A stretch of 64,000 bases of DNA from Myroides marinus (GCF_900109075.1 NZ_FNYS01000001.1:124001-188000); one strand, 5' to 3'. Positions 16,263-24,867 are shown, numbered from the stretch's first letter. Numbers and translations are program-made. Notes: generated by a model from the letters alone, not told the origin.

Positions 16263-18395
16263 CTACAAATTATCTAATTGATTTGACTTCTTGTTTGAAC
16301 TGATTGTCCACATAAATCCAATATATACAAATCTCTTTGCTGTTGGATTTATCACATCTGGCTGTCCGCCTTGTTGAGTAAACTGATATGCATACACAGG
16401 ATTGCGACCTAACAGATTATCCACTGATGCATACAGTATCTTTTGTGCACTTAATAGATAAGCCCAACTCATACTTACATTGTGTATCTGACTACTTTTA
16501 TACACTACCTTATCTGTAGTGTCGGTATTATAGAAATGTCGAGGAGTAGTAAAGTTATACGTCATACTCACTTGTGACTTCCATTGCTCTATCCAGTACT
16601 TCGTCACTACAGAGAAGTTATGCTTAGCTACATAAGACGGTTGTACCCACTCATCCCAATACATCTCTTTTCGCTTAGAGTCAATGTAGGTATAAGTAAT
16701 CCAGTAATTAAAGTTCTTAAATGTGTTGCTATCTTTCCAGAACACATCAAATCCTTTTGCATATCCCCCTCCTAATTGAGAATACTGACTTGGTTTACCC
16801 ATTGGTGTCAACAGTAGTTTGCTATAGTCTTTATAGAATACCTCAGCTCTAAGCATTCTCTTTTTGAACTCATACGTATAGTTAAAAATATAGTGATCTG
16901 CCTGCATCCAATCTTCTTGCTTTAATGAAATAGCTTGTTCTAAATTTAAAGCTTGATTAAACACTCCATAAGACAGCGATACTTGTTGTTTTGTATCCAT
17001 CTGGTAAGTAAGCATGGTTCTTGGTTCTATTGTCCAATCAGAAATTGTTGAGTATTTATTCACTCTTACCCCTGCTCTTAATGATACCCCAGATCCAATA
17101 TTCCAATTGTTCTCAAAAAACAAGGCAAACCTCGTAGCATCTGTTTCATTATTAGTAGAATATTTTCCGATGCTGCGTGTCAAGTCTAACTGTGCTACTT
17201 GCACATCAGCACCAATAAAAGATTGCCACTTGCTGTTCCACTGATAAGACAATTTTACTTTCTGATTTAAATCCCAATTCTTTCTACCAATATGCTTTTC
17301 ATTACTATCTCCTTTATAGTCTGAGTATCCTAATCCTGTTCCTACATCTAATCGCATGTATGGAGATAGCTTTTTAAAGTAAAGGCTATTCATATACACA
17401 TTATTTGATTTAAAAGCTAATGTATCTACTCTGTTACTTGGTTCTATCTCTTGTTCATACTTGATAGAGGTAAAGTCTACTGCTGTATATAATTTATATC
17501 CCCCGTCTTTCACCTCTCTCTTATACACCACCTCTGCCGAAGCTGTATTAAAAGGCTTTTTACTATTATATCGCTGTTTTACCAGTGCTGTATATGCTCC
17601 TAAATTTAGATAGTTAAGACTGTATGACAGTGAATTCTTTCCCCATTGATGAGTCTGCCCAAAGCTAACGCCTACTGTAGAGATGGAGATATCCTTACGA
17701 GAAGGGTCTATATCATCAGATGTATCTAACTGTAATACTCCTGACAAGGCATCCCCAAACTCTGCGCTATATCCTCCTGCCGAAAAAGACATCCCTTTAA
17801 ACAAGAAAGGATTGAACTTAGAACGCACTGGTACATTACCTACTGATGCTGTATAAGGTTGAAACACCTTTATTCCATTCACATAGATACCACTCTCATC
17901 TGCCTTACCTCCTCTTATCAATAATCTTCCATCCTCACCATTAGTCTGTGCACCAGGCATCGTACTTAATACTCCTATAATATTCCCAGGGCTTCCAGCT
18001 GTACTTACTACATCCATAGCATTAAGTCCAATGCTCTCTGCTCTCTCTCTTTTATTTTTACTCTTAGCGATTACTACTATTTCGCCCAATAGATCGTCCT
18101 GTCCACTCATCACGAAACTATTGGTGTAATCTTCTTTTGTATCGATATACACATCCATATTTCCGTATTGTGGATGCATTAGCTTTAGTACATCTTTTAC
18201 TACAGTATCCTTTACAGTGAAGGTAAAGTATCCTTTAGCATCTGATAATGCTCCATCAAAGCTCTCTTCCAGATACACATTTACATTCTCTATTGGTTTA
18301 TTTCTTTCATTAACCACTGTTCCTGATATGGTGATTGTCTGAGCCTGTACTGCTCCTAAAAACAGGGTTAATAACATACATAATAGTGTTCTCAT
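16263..18395 (-). CDS. TonB-dependent receptor with CarboxypepD_reg-like N-terminus
   Basis: 710-residue outer-membrane receptor. It has a signal peptide (MRTLLCMLLTLFLGAVQAQ), a carboxypeptidase-regulatory-like domain (ITISGTVVNERNKPIENVNVYLEES...), a plug domain (about 115-230: PGNIIGVLSTMPGAQTNGEDGRLLIRGG...FSAGGYSAEFGDALSGVLQL) and a 22-strand-type barrel ending RFVYIGFMWTI plus an 11-residue tail. No SusD follows it, so it is a classical receptor and not a SusC. A TACGTTTG -7 box lies 26 nt ahead of the ATG. The substrate is unknown; it is clustered with a TPR-like protein and a LytS/LytTR pair. Confidence 0.88.
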   Translation of the reverse strand: MRTLLCMLLTLFLGAVQAQTITISGTVVNERNKPIENVNVYLEESFDGALSDAKGYFTFTVKDTVVKDVLKLMHPQYGNMDVYIDTKEDYTNSFVMSGQDDLLGEIVVIAKSKNKRERAESIGLNAMDVVSTAGSPGNIIGVLSTMPGAQTNGEDGRLLIRGGKADESGIYVNGIKVFQPYTASVGNVPVRSKFNPFLFKGMSFSAGGYSAEFGDALSGVLQLDTSDDIDPSRKDISISTVGVSFGQTHQWGKNSLSYSLNYLNLGAYTALVKQRYNSKKPFNTASAEVVYKREVKDGGYKLYTAVDFTSIKYEQEIEPSNRVDTLAFKSNNVYMNSLYFKKLSPYMRLDVGTGLGYSDYKGDSNEKHIGRKNWDLNQKVKLSYQWNSKWQSFIGADVQVAQLDLTRSIGKYSTNNETDATRFALFFENNWNIGSGVSLRAGVRVNKYSTISDWTIEPRTMLTYQMDTKQQVSLSYGVFNQALNLEQAISLKQEDWMQADHYIFNYTYEFKKRMLRAEVFYKDYSKLLLTPMGKPSQYSQLGGGYAKGFDVFWKDSNTFKNFNYWITYTYIDSKRKEMYWDEWVQPSYVAKHNFSVVTKYWIEQWKSQVSMTYNFTTPRHFYNTDTTDKVVYKSSQIHNVSMSWAYLLSAQKILYASVDNLLGRNPVYAYQFTQQGGQPDVINPTAKRFVYIGFMWTISSNKKSNQLDNL

Positions 18396-18421
18396 CGTTG
18401 TATAGGTTCTTAATTACCTTA

Positions 18422-18429
18422 CAAACGTA
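18422..18429 (-). promoter_or_regulatory. Candidate -7 box of the TonB receptor gene
   Basis: Minus strand TACGTTTG, an exact TAnnTTTG match, 26 nt before the ATG at 18395. No clear TTG is seen at the expected -33 distance. Confidence 0.45.
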
Positions 18430-18560
18430 GCTTAGCGGCTGTGCTTCTGAAAAACTGTGCGCGCGAACTGTAGAATACGATGCGTGAATGGGGGTTGGTT
18501 AACGGTTAATGGTGGACAGTTTTAAGTGTGCGGTTAACCTAATCTACAATCCACGTCAAA

Positions 18561-18586
18561 GTAGAGACGCAATACTTTGCGTCTAC
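18561..18586 (+). repeat. 26-nt quasi-palindromic repeat, copy 1
   Basis: Core GACGCAATACTTTGCGTC, flanked by GTAGA and TAC, is itself an imperfect palindrome and would fold into a hairpin. The exact reverse complement of the whole 26 nt occurs at 18810-18835. Similar GTAGAGACGC elements are, from memory, scattered in flavobacterial intergenic regions and behave like REP elements. Confidence 0.75.
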
Positions 18587-18696
18587 CTCACAGTTTTAAT
18601 AAACAATATCCAACACCCCATAAAATCAGTTAATACTCATTGTTATTTCAAAAGTAGCATACCTATAACAATAAGGTTTGTCTATTCTTCCTGATA

Positions 18697-18737
18697 TAAA
18701 AAAAACGGTTAATAGCTTTTTACACTATTAACCGTTT
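18697..18737 (-). terminator. Terminator of the GNAT gene
   Basis: A 13-bp perfect stem (AAACGGTTAATAG / CTATTAACCGTTT) with a 9-nt loop; on the minus strand it is followed by eight T's. It lies 133 nt past the GNAT stop and inside the span bounded by the two 26-nt repeats. Confidence 0.85.
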
Positions 18738-18809
18738 GCTATTTATCTTCTATGCTAACTACGAAGTAGGTTTTTTTGCAATCTGTAGTTGTATTGTGAT
18801 TGCTTTGTG

Positions 18810-18835
18810 GTAGACGCAAAGTATTGCGTCTCTAC
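18810..18835 (-). repeat. 26-nt quasi-palindromic repeat, copy 2 (inverted)
   Basis: Exact reverse complement of 18561-18586, 223 nt away. The two copies bound an intergenic segment holding the GNAT terminator and no gene, like a small non-autonomous element or a paired REP unit. Confidence 0.75.
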
Positions 18836-18869
18836 TGTATACATGGTGTATATCGTTCTCCACAAATAA

Positions 18870-19382
18870 TTACTCTAAATCTCTATCCCTACACACATAA
18901 ATAACACCTTCGTGTCCATCAAAGTCAAAAGCTTTGAGGTAAGTTAGTCCTATCTTTTCTAATACTCGTATAGATCCTATATTGTCTTTCATGGCTCTAC
19001 CGATAATAAGTGTTTGCCCTAAGTATTTAAATCCATATTCAATACATGCTTTGGCACTTTCTGTAGCGTAACCTTTGTTCCAATGCTCTTCAAAAAAGCG
19101 GAAGCCTATATCTGTTTCATCTAAGTCGTTGCTGTACTTCAATCCGCACCATCCCAAAAACACATTATCTGACTTGCGGATAACAGCCCATCTACCAAAA
19201 CCATTTTTCTTATAGTCATTATAGTTCTCTAAGAATAGTCTTGCTTCTTCTACATCCTTAAAGGCATCGTCTCCTGTATAACGTATCACATTAGGATTGA
19301 GATTCAATCGATAGAAATGCTCTGCATCATCTACTGTCAACTCTCGCAAGAATAATCGTTCTGTTTCTATAATATGGTTCAT
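18870..19382 (-). CDS. GNAT N-acetyltransferase, RimJ/RimL type
   Basis: 170-residue GNAT enzyme transferring acetyl from acetyl-CoA to an amine. It starts IIETERLFLRELTVDDAEHFYRLNLNPNVIRY, typical of the RimJ/RimL branch. The segment GFGRWAVIRKSDNVFLGWCGLKY and the helix WNKGYATESAKACIEYGFKYLG (CoA pyrophosphate-binding loop) are visible, followed by IGRAMKDNIGSIRVLEKIGLTYLKAF. It stands alone between a long AT-rich region and the repeat-bearing spacer. The substrate (ribosomal protein N-terminus or small amine) cannot be told. Confidence 0.88.
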   Translation of the reverse strand: MNHIIETERLFLRELTVDDAEHFYRLNLNPNVIRYTGDDAFKDVEEARLFLENYNDYKKNGFGRWAVIRKSDNVFLGWCGLKYSNDLDETDIGFRFFEEHWNKGYATESAKACIEYGFKYLGQTLIIGRAMKDNIGSIRVLEKIGLTYLKAFDFDGHEGVIYVCRDRDLE

Positions 19383-20011
19383 CTAAAAAATTACTATCTA
19401 ACTAAGATACATTATTTTTTATTACTATCTGACAACGATCCGAATACACTTTACTAATCTACAGTACTATCTTACAACGAGAATAAGACATGAGTAAAAC
19501 AAGATTTCTTCGAGAAAACAGGTTTGTACTCAATCATTCTCGGTGTATTGTCGTTGTATTGTCGAAGGAATTGACAACAACACTAGTGTATATAAGGGAT
19601 AAGACTAATACCATCCCTAAACATCACAAATAACAAAACAAATATAAATAACTAAAAACCAATCACTTAATTAAAAAATAAGTAATTAATCCCATAAAAA
19701 AAATGACTGCTTTTTTTTCAAAAACTACTTCTAAATACTGTTTATAGTTGTATTAATAGAAAAAAATGAAACTTATAAGTCAAAAATAGGCTCTAAAACA
19801 AACCAAAATAGGTTTTAAAACAAAAAAATAGTAGTTAATTCTATGCTATTGTATTTTTTACACTATACCTTAAATCAACGTAAATTGGGTAAAGCAACAA
19901 CAGAAGCTTTATATATACTTTTTACTAAACAACGTATAAAAACCTATTTACTGTTTTGATTATAAAATATCTAAGATGAAATAACACAATATACCCCTAC
20001 TACTATGCAAG

Positions 20012-20027
20012 TACCATATTTATGGTA
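20012..20027. promoter_or_regulatory. Candidate operator upstream of the dicarboxylate symporters
   Basis: Perfect 7-bp inverted repeat TACCATA / TATGGTA around TT. Its centre is about 60 nt upstream of the start site predicted from the TACCTTTG box, a position typical of activator sites. No regulator is assigned. Confidence 0.35.
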
Positions 20028-20065
20028 TATTCCCTAAAACACTAACAAAAAAAGATGGATATACA

Positions 20066-20073
20066 TACCTTTG
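20066..20073 (+). promoter_or_regulatory. Candidate -7 box of the first symporter gene
   Basis: TACCTTTG, an exact TAnnTTTG match, 45 nt before the ATG at 20119. The -33 TTG is not evident, consistent with a promoter needing an activator. Confidence 0.5.
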
Positions 20074-20118
20074 CTTTAGATAATTTAGTACTTTAAACAA
20101 ATATATAAGCATACGAAT

Positions 20119-21273
20119 ATGAAGCAATTATTTAGTAATACGATAGTAAAGCTTTTGCTAGGGGTAATAGTAGGTCTAATCATAGGACCTTATCTAACAG
20201 ATAGTTTACTACAAATCATCTTGTCTACTAGACATATATTAGGTCAGATCATTCTGTTCTTAGTACCACTAATCATTTTAGGATTTGTAGTATCCTCGAT
20301 TGCTAAACTAGACAAAGGACAAACTAGTATTATCGGGTTCTCTATCATTATCGCTTATATATCTAGTATTGGAGCAGGCTTCTTTAGTACTACATTAGGA
20401 TTTAATATTATACCTCATTTACAAATAGAGAACAATGTAGAATCACTTAAAGAATTGCCTGAGATGCTATTTAAGTTAGATATTCCTCCTGTATTTGGGG
20501 TGATGACTTCTCTAACACTTGCGCTAATGATTGGTATTGGTATTCTATGGACTGAATCTAAACCGTTAGAGCGAGCATTTGACTCCTTTAAAGACATCGT
20601 ACTGTTATTAGTAAACAGAGTGTTGGTACCTGTATTGCCTTTCTATATCATGGCTAACTTTGCGTTACTTAGTTACGAAGGCTCGATACAGTCTCAACTA
20701 CCTGTGTTCTTAACGGTAATACTTATCGTGATAGTGGCTCACTTCGTTTGGCTAGGTGTATTATATACTATAGCGGGAATATACTCTAAAAAGAACCCTT
20801 GGGAAGTAATTAAACACTATCCACCTGCTTATCTAACTGCAGTAGGGACTATGTCTAGTGCAGCATCTTTAGGGATGGCATTACAGTCTGCTCATAAGAG
20901 CAAAGTACTAAAACCTGAAATCACAAACTTCACAATACCTTTCTTCTCTAATATTCACTTATGTGGTTCGGTATTGACAGAAGTCTTCTTCGTGATGACC
21001 GTATCTCAGGTGTTATATGGTACTATCCCTACGGTTGGTACTATGATACTATTTGTACTGCTTTTAGGAATATTTGCTATCGGTGCACCTGGTGTACCTG
21101 GTGGTACGGTGATGGCTTCGTTAGGTATTATCGCTTCTGTACTAGGATTTGACGATGCTGGAATAGCTCTTACGCTAACAATATTCGCATTACAAGATAG
21201 TTTTGGTACAGCATGTAATATTACAGGGGATGGGGCACTAAGCCTTATGGTGACTAAATACAGTGAAAAATAA
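20119..21273 (+). CDS. Dicarboxylate/amino acid:cation symporter (DAACS family), copy 1
   Basis: 384-residue SDF-type (PF00375) membrane transporter, likely for C4-dicarboxylates or glutamate/aspartate with Na+ or H+. It has eight membrane helices and the two re-entrant hairpins: the region around GTMSSAASLGMALQ is the serine-rich HP1, GAPGVPGGTVMASLG is HP2, and DSFGTACNITGDGALSLMVTKY ends in the substrate/cation-binding helix 8. It is followed 48 nt on by a close paralogue, with a terminator-like hairpin between them. Substrate choice within DAACS cannot be fixed from sequence. Confidence 0.9.
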   Translation: MKQLFSNTIVKLLLGVIVGLIIGPYLTDSLLQIILSTRHILGQIILFLVPLIILGFVVSSIAKLDKGQTSIIGFSIIIAYISSIGAGFFSTTLGFNIIPHLQIENNVESLKELPEMLFKLDIPPVFGVMTSLTLALMIGIGILWTESKPLERAFDSFKDIVLLLVNRVLVPVLPFYIMANFALLSYEGSIQSQLPVFLTVILIVIVAHFVWLGVLYTIAGIYSKKNPWEVIKHYPPAYLTAVGTMSSAASLGMALQSAHKSKVLKPEITNFTIPFFSNIHLCGSVLTEVFFVMTVSQVLYGTIPTVGTMILFVLLLGIFAIGAPGVPGGTVMASLGIIASVLGFDDAGIALTLTIFALQDSFGTACNITGDGALSLMVTKYSEK

Positions 21274-21281
21274 ATACAATC

Positions 21282-21307
21282 AGGGGAGGCTTATGCCTTC
21301 CCTTTTT
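21282..21307 (+). terminator. Terminator between the two symporter genes
   Basis: AGGGGAGGC-TTAT-GCCTTCCCT (9 bp, one G-U pair) followed by TTTTT. It ends about 14 nt before the ATG of the second symporter, so that gene must rely on read-through or on a promoter hidden in the first gene. Confidence 0.75.
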
Positions 21308-21321
21308 TACATATACATACT

Positions 21322-22500
21322 ATGTTAAAAAGATTAGCAAACAATACTATAATTCGACTAGTATCTGGAGTAATCATTGGGTTATTAGTCGGACCATATC
21401 TAAACGATATCATACTACAAATAATCTTATCAACGAAACACATATTAGGCCAACTAATTTTGTTCTTGGTTCCACTGATTATTTTGGGGTTTATCGTATC
21501 ATCTATCGCTAAACTAGATCAGAAGTCTTCTGTTATCATCGGGTTCTCACTTGCTATAGCTTATATATCTAGTATTGGAGCAGGGTTCTTTAGTGGGTCT
21601 CTAGGATACTCTATACTACCGTGGTTAGATATACCATCTGCTGCAACTACTGGTAAAGCTTTACCTATTATGCTGTTTAAACTAGATATACCTCCTATAT
21701 TCGATGTTATGACTTCATTAGTCTTAGCGCTAATGATAGGGTTAGGTATTCTGTGGACACAGTCAAAACCGTTAGAAATTGCTTTTGATCACTTTAGAGA
21801 GATAGTTCTATTATTAGTAAATAGAGTACTAGTCCCTTTACTTCCACTATACATAGCATGTAACTTTGCGTTGCTTAGTTATGTAGGAACTATACAGTCT
21901 CAATTACCTATCTTTCTTATTGTAATACTAATTGTGATCTTAGCTCATATTATTTGGATAGGAGTACTATATACGATAGCGGGGATATACTCTAAAAAGA
22001 ACCCTTGGGAAGTATTAAAACACTATGGACCTACCTATCTGACTGCTCTAGGAACAATGTCATCTGCAGCTAGCTTAGGTGTAGCGTTACAGTCTGCTCA
22101 TAAAAGTAAGGTGCTAAAACCTGAGATAACGAATTTCACAATACCGTTTTTCTCTAATGTACATCTATGCGGAGCTATGATTACTGAGACATTCTTTGTG
22201 ATGACTGTCTCACTAGTACTCTATGGACATTTACCTGATATGGGTACACTTATCCTCTTCGTACTACTATTAGGTATATTTGCTTTAGGGGCTCCTGGTG
22301 TACCTGGTGGTGCACTAATGGCATCACTAGGGTTGATAACTTCTATGTTAGATTTCGACGATACAGGTATTGCATTGGTGTTAACTATATTCGCTTTACA
22401 AGATAGCTTTGGTACAGCGTGTAATATAGTGGGTGATGGTGCACTGAGCCTTATGGCTACAGCATTCAATGAAAGACAACAAAAAAGGGAAGCTCAATAG
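21322..22500 (+). CDS. Dicarboxylate/amino acid:cation symporter (DAACS family), copy 2
   Basis: 392-residue paralogue of the preceding symporter and alignable end to end. Most differences are conservative (for example VSSIAKLDQKSSVIIGFSLAIAYISSIGAGFF). The HP1 serines (GTMSSAASLGVALQ), HP2 (GAPGVPGGALMASLG) and helix 8 (DSFGTACNIVGDGALSLMATAF) are retained, so both copies look functional. It differs from copy 1 in the segment after GAGFFSGSLGYSILPWLD, which may alter substrate preference. The stop codon lies inside the stem of its terminator. Confidence 0.9.
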   Translation: MLKRLANNTIIRLVSGVIIGLLVGPYLNDIILQIILSTKHILGQLILFLVPLIILGFIVSSIAKLDQKSSVIIGFSLAIAYISSIGAGFFSGSLGYSILPWLDIPSAATTGKALPIMLFKLDIPPIFDVMTSLVLALMIGLGILWTQSKPLEIAFDHFREIVLLLVNRVLVPLLPLYIACNFALLSYVGTIQSQLPIFLIVILIVILAHIIWIGVLYTIAGIYSKKNPWEVLKHYGPTYLTALGTMSSAASLGVALQSAHKSKVLKPEITNFTIPFFSNVHLCGAMITETFFVMTVSLVLYGHLPDMGTLILFVLLLGIFALGAPGVPGGALMASLGLITSMLDFDDTGIALVLTIFALQDSFGTACNIVGDGALSLMATAFNERQQKREAQ

Positions 22501-22510
22501 CTTCCCTTTT
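22483..22510. terminator. Bidirectional terminator, symporter 2 and acyl-CoA dehydrogenase
   Basis: AAAAGGGAAGCT-CAAT-AGCTTCCCTTTT, 12-bp perfect stem. It includes the TAG stop of the plus-strand symporter. A- and T-runs on both sides suit the converging minus-strand dehydrogenase gene as well. Confidence 0.85.
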
Positions 22511-22528
22511 CTATATAGATCTATATAA

Positions 22529-23671
22529 TTAGTCTTTTAAGATATTACGAGAGATTACTAACTTCTGAATCTCTGTAGTTCCTTCTCCGATAGTACATAA
22601 CTTCGAATCACGGAAGAACTTCTCTACTGGGAAGTCTTTAGTATATCCGTATCCTCCATGGATCTGGATCGCTTCGGTAGATACTTTTACACATACCTCA
22701 GACGCATACATCTTAGCCATAGCTCCAATCTTAGTCATCGGCTTGTGATTATTCTTTAAGAAAGCAGCTTTGTGTAATAACAATTCTGAACATTCGATCT
22801 CAGTAGCCATATCAGCTAACTTAAATCCGATAGCTTGGAATTGGCTAATTGGTTTACCGAACTGTACTCTTTCCTTAGAATATTTTAATGCAGCTTCATA
22901 CGCTCCTTTAGCAATACCTAATGATAATGCACCAATAGAGATACGCCCTCCATCTAATACCTTCATCGCCTGAATGAACCCTTCTCCTACTTCCCCTAAA
23001 CGGTTAGCATCAGGTACACGACAGTTGTCAAAGATAAGTTCTGCTGTCTCAGAAGCACGCATTCCTAATTTATTTTCTTTTTTACCACTTGAGAATCCAG
23101 GTGTACCTTTCTCTACTACGAAAGCTGTCATTCCGTGAGAATCCCCTTTCTCTCCTGTACGAACGATAACTACTGCAACATTACCTGAGATAGCATGCGT
23201 GATAAAGTTCTTCGCTCCATTAAGAATCCAGTGGTCTCCATCCTTCACTGCTGTAGTACTCATACCTCCTGCGTCAGATCCAGTATTGTGCTCTGTCAAG
23301 CCCCATGCACCGATCCACTCAGCAGTAGCTAGTTTAGGTAACCATCTTTTCTTTTGTTCCTCATTAGCAAATGATAAGATATGATTAGTACATAATGAGT
23401 TATGTGCCGCTACTGATAAACCGATAGACGAATCTACTTTAGAGATTTCTTCTACGATAGTGATATATTCGTGGTAACCTAGTCCAGATCCTCCGTATTC
23501 TTCAGGAACTAAAACTCCCATATATCCCATCTCTCCTAGTTTCTTAAATAAATCTACTGGAAAGATTTGAGCTTCGTCCCATTCCATAATGTGCGGACGA
23601 ATATGTTGTTCTGCAAAGTCGCGAATTGATTGAGCAATCATTGCTTGAGTTTCGTTGTATTCAAAATTCAT
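22529..23671 (-). CDS. Acyl-CoA dehydrogenase
   Basis: 380-residue FAD enzyme introducing the alpha-beta double bond in acyl-CoA or branched-chain acyl-CoA breakdown. Visible are the FAD-binding WGLTEHNTGSDAGG, the RxQFGKPISQFQAIGFKLADM helix and QIHGGYGYTKDFPVEKFFRDSKLCTIGEGTTEIQ. The glutamate of EGT (E363) is at the catalytic base position of the short-chain branch. It lies 11 nt behind a helix-hairpin-helix protein. The exact chain-length specificity is not determinable; short/branched-chain is most likely. Confidence 0.93.
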   Translation of the reverse strand: MNFEYNETQAMIAQSIRDFAEQHIRPHIMEWDEAQIFPVDLFKKLGEMGYMGVLVPEEYGGSGLGYHEYITIVEEISKVDSSIGLSVAAHNSLCTNHILSFANEEQKKRWLPKLATAEWIGAWGLTEHNTGSDAGGMSTTAVKDGDHWILNGAKNFITHAISGNVAVVIVRTGEKGDSHGMTAFVVEKGTPGFSSGKKENKLGMRASETAELIFDNCRVPDANRLGEVGEGFIQAMKVLDGGRISIGALSLGIAKGAYEAALKYSKERVQFGKPISQFQAIGFKLADMATEIECSELLLHKAAFLKNNHKPMTKIGAMAKMYASEVCVKVSTEAIQIHGGYGYTKDFPVEKFFRDSKLCTIGEGTTEIQKLVISRNILKD

Positions 23672-23682
23672 GGTTGATAGTT

Positions 23683-24582
23683 TTAATTCGTAAATCTCAA
23701 ATATAAACTAATTATATCAATTTTGTCAATAGGGAATTTCTCAATTTGTAGTAATCCTTCTTTATTAACAAAATCTCCATTCATACTTCTATGCTTAACT
23801 ACTTCTCTTGCAATATAGTAATTCATATAGGGTATTTCTTTTAATTGATTTATAGATGCCTCATTGACATTAAGTTGCACAACTGATGGAGCATTGATAA
23901 CTTTAAAATACCTATACAACTCATTTACAACCTCTTCGGATATACCATATATAAACTTTAGCTGCTGAATAGACACAAAGCCTCCATATTTCTCTCTCTC
24001 TTTTATAATGCGTTCTGAATAATATGGCCCTATATCTCTTACTTTCTGTAAGTCATCTTGAGTTGCACTATTTATACATATTGGTACAATAGGTACTACC
24101 TCTTTAGGTTTATTATAGTCAATATACTCCTGCTTTGGTTTAGGGTTGGTCACCCAATCTGGGAACTTAAAATAAGGACTATACTGCGCTAACCATTCAT
24201 CTGATACTAGAGTAATACGTTGAAATTCCTTTGCTGAATTAACGTACTTATTCTCCTTTCGAAAGGCTAATAATCGGTCTATCTCTGCTGTAGACATACC
24301 TAATATAAATCCTCTGTAGTCAGTAATAAAATTGGGGTTAAATGGGTAGATAGTATCGCGTGTACTCTGTGTAATAGCTCGGATACTGTCTATCATGCGT
24401 ACTCTAGCGTAATACTCATCGGTAAATAAGGAGGGGTATCTATCTCGTATACTACTATCGCTATGTCTGGAATAGTAATAGACTAATAGCTGAACGGAGA
24501 TAACTATAAGGATCAAAAAGAACAATCCTCGCTTCTGTGACTTAGTGTAGTAATAAAACTTTTTCCTATAGTTTGAAAACAT
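23683..24582 (-). CDS. ComEA-like helix-hairpin-helix protein with membrane anchor
   Basis: 299 residues. One N-terminal membrane helix (GLFFLILIVISVQLLVYYYSR) is followed by three ComEA-type HhH segments: around INFITDYRGFILGMSTAEIDRLLAFRKENKYVNSAKEFQRI, ICINSATQDDLQKVRDIGPYYSERIIKEREKYGGFVSIQQLKFIYGI, and LNVNEASINQLKEIPYMNYYIAREVVKHRSMNGDFVNKEGLL. ComEA-type HhH units bind DNA non-specifically; in Flavobacteria such three-repeat proteins are common but uncharacterised. It is in one unit with the PspC-like gene upstream and the acyl-CoA dehydrogenase downstream. Confidence 0.85.
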   Translation of the reverse strand: MFSNYRKKFYYYTKSQKRGLFFLILIVISVQLLVYYYSRHSDSSIRDRYPSLFTDEYYARVRMIDSIRAITQSTRDTIYPFNPNFITDYRGFILGMSTAEIDRLLAFRKENKYVNSAKEFQRITLVSDEWLAQYSPYFKFPDWVTNPKPKQEYIDYNKPKEVVPIVPICINSATQDDLQKVRDIGPYYSERIIKEREKYGGFVSIQQLKFIYGISEEVVNELYRYFKVINAPSVVQLNVNEASINQLKEIPYMNYYIAREVVKHRSMNGDFVNKEGLLQIEKFPIDKIDIISLYLRFTN

Positions 24583-24645
24583 CGCTTAGTTTTCTAGGAA
24601 AATTACGAGAATAAGCGCAAGCTTACATATAGCAATCAAAGAATC

Positions 24646-24867
24646 TTATAGGTCAAAAACAGATGATCTCTTTGTATAGATTAAGTCTTTAATACGAGCT
24701 AAAAAAGCTAATGTGATATATAAGGCGAAGGCTAATCCTAGCGTAAAAAAAGATAGGTAAATAAAAAATAGGCGTACACTGGTAGCTCTTATACCCAGTC
24801 TGTCTGCTACTCGACTAGATACTCTAAAACCTCTGCGTTCAAAATAATGTCTTAATCCTGTAACCAT
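24646..24867 (-). CDS. Short PspC-domain protein
   Basis: 73-residue protein resembling the PspC domain: an N-terminal motif (RRGFRVSSRVADRLGIRATSVRLFFIYLSFF) running into a single membrane region (FTLGLAFALYITLAFLARI). PspC proteins sense membrane stress in enterobacteria; nothing here shows that role. A TACCTTTG -7 box stands 23 nt before its ATG, so it probably opens the PspC-HhH-acyl-CoA dehydrogenase transcript. Similar linkage to DUF2851 is, from memory, common in Flavobacteria. Confidence 0.75.
   Translation of the reverse strand: MVTGLRHYFERRGFRVSSRVADRLGIRATSVRLFFIYLSFFTLGLAFALYITLAFLARIKDLIYTKRSSVFDL

Larger units (their letters stand above)
18396..18869. other. 474-nt intergenic region with inverted repeats and a terminator
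   Basis: Between the TonB receptor and the GNAT gene. It holds the receptor promoter box, an oppositely oriented pair of identical 26-nt repeats (18561-18586 and 18810-18835) and the GNAT terminator (18697-18737). The short plus-strand frame at 18509-18694 has no recognisable product and I do not call it a gene. Confidence 0.7.
19383..20118. other. 736-nt AT-rich intergenic region
   Basis: No coding frame of note. It contains two GTATTGTCG direct repeats near 19548-19570, a 20-nt imperfect tandem repeat (19783-19802 and 19805-19824, core AAAATAGG), a palindrome TACCATA-TT-TATGGTA at 20012-20027 and the promoter box of the first symporter at 20066-20073. It is unusually long for this otherwise compact region. 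Confidence 0.6.

Noticed and set aside
18509-18694. 61-codon plus-strand frame in the repeat-bearing spacer
   Set aside because: It spans one of the palindromic repeats, has no recognisable product, and no ribosome-binding or promoter signal.
18561-18835. CRISPR array
   Set aside because: Only two repeat copies, in opposite orientation, 223 nt apart; no spacer periodicity and no cas genes.
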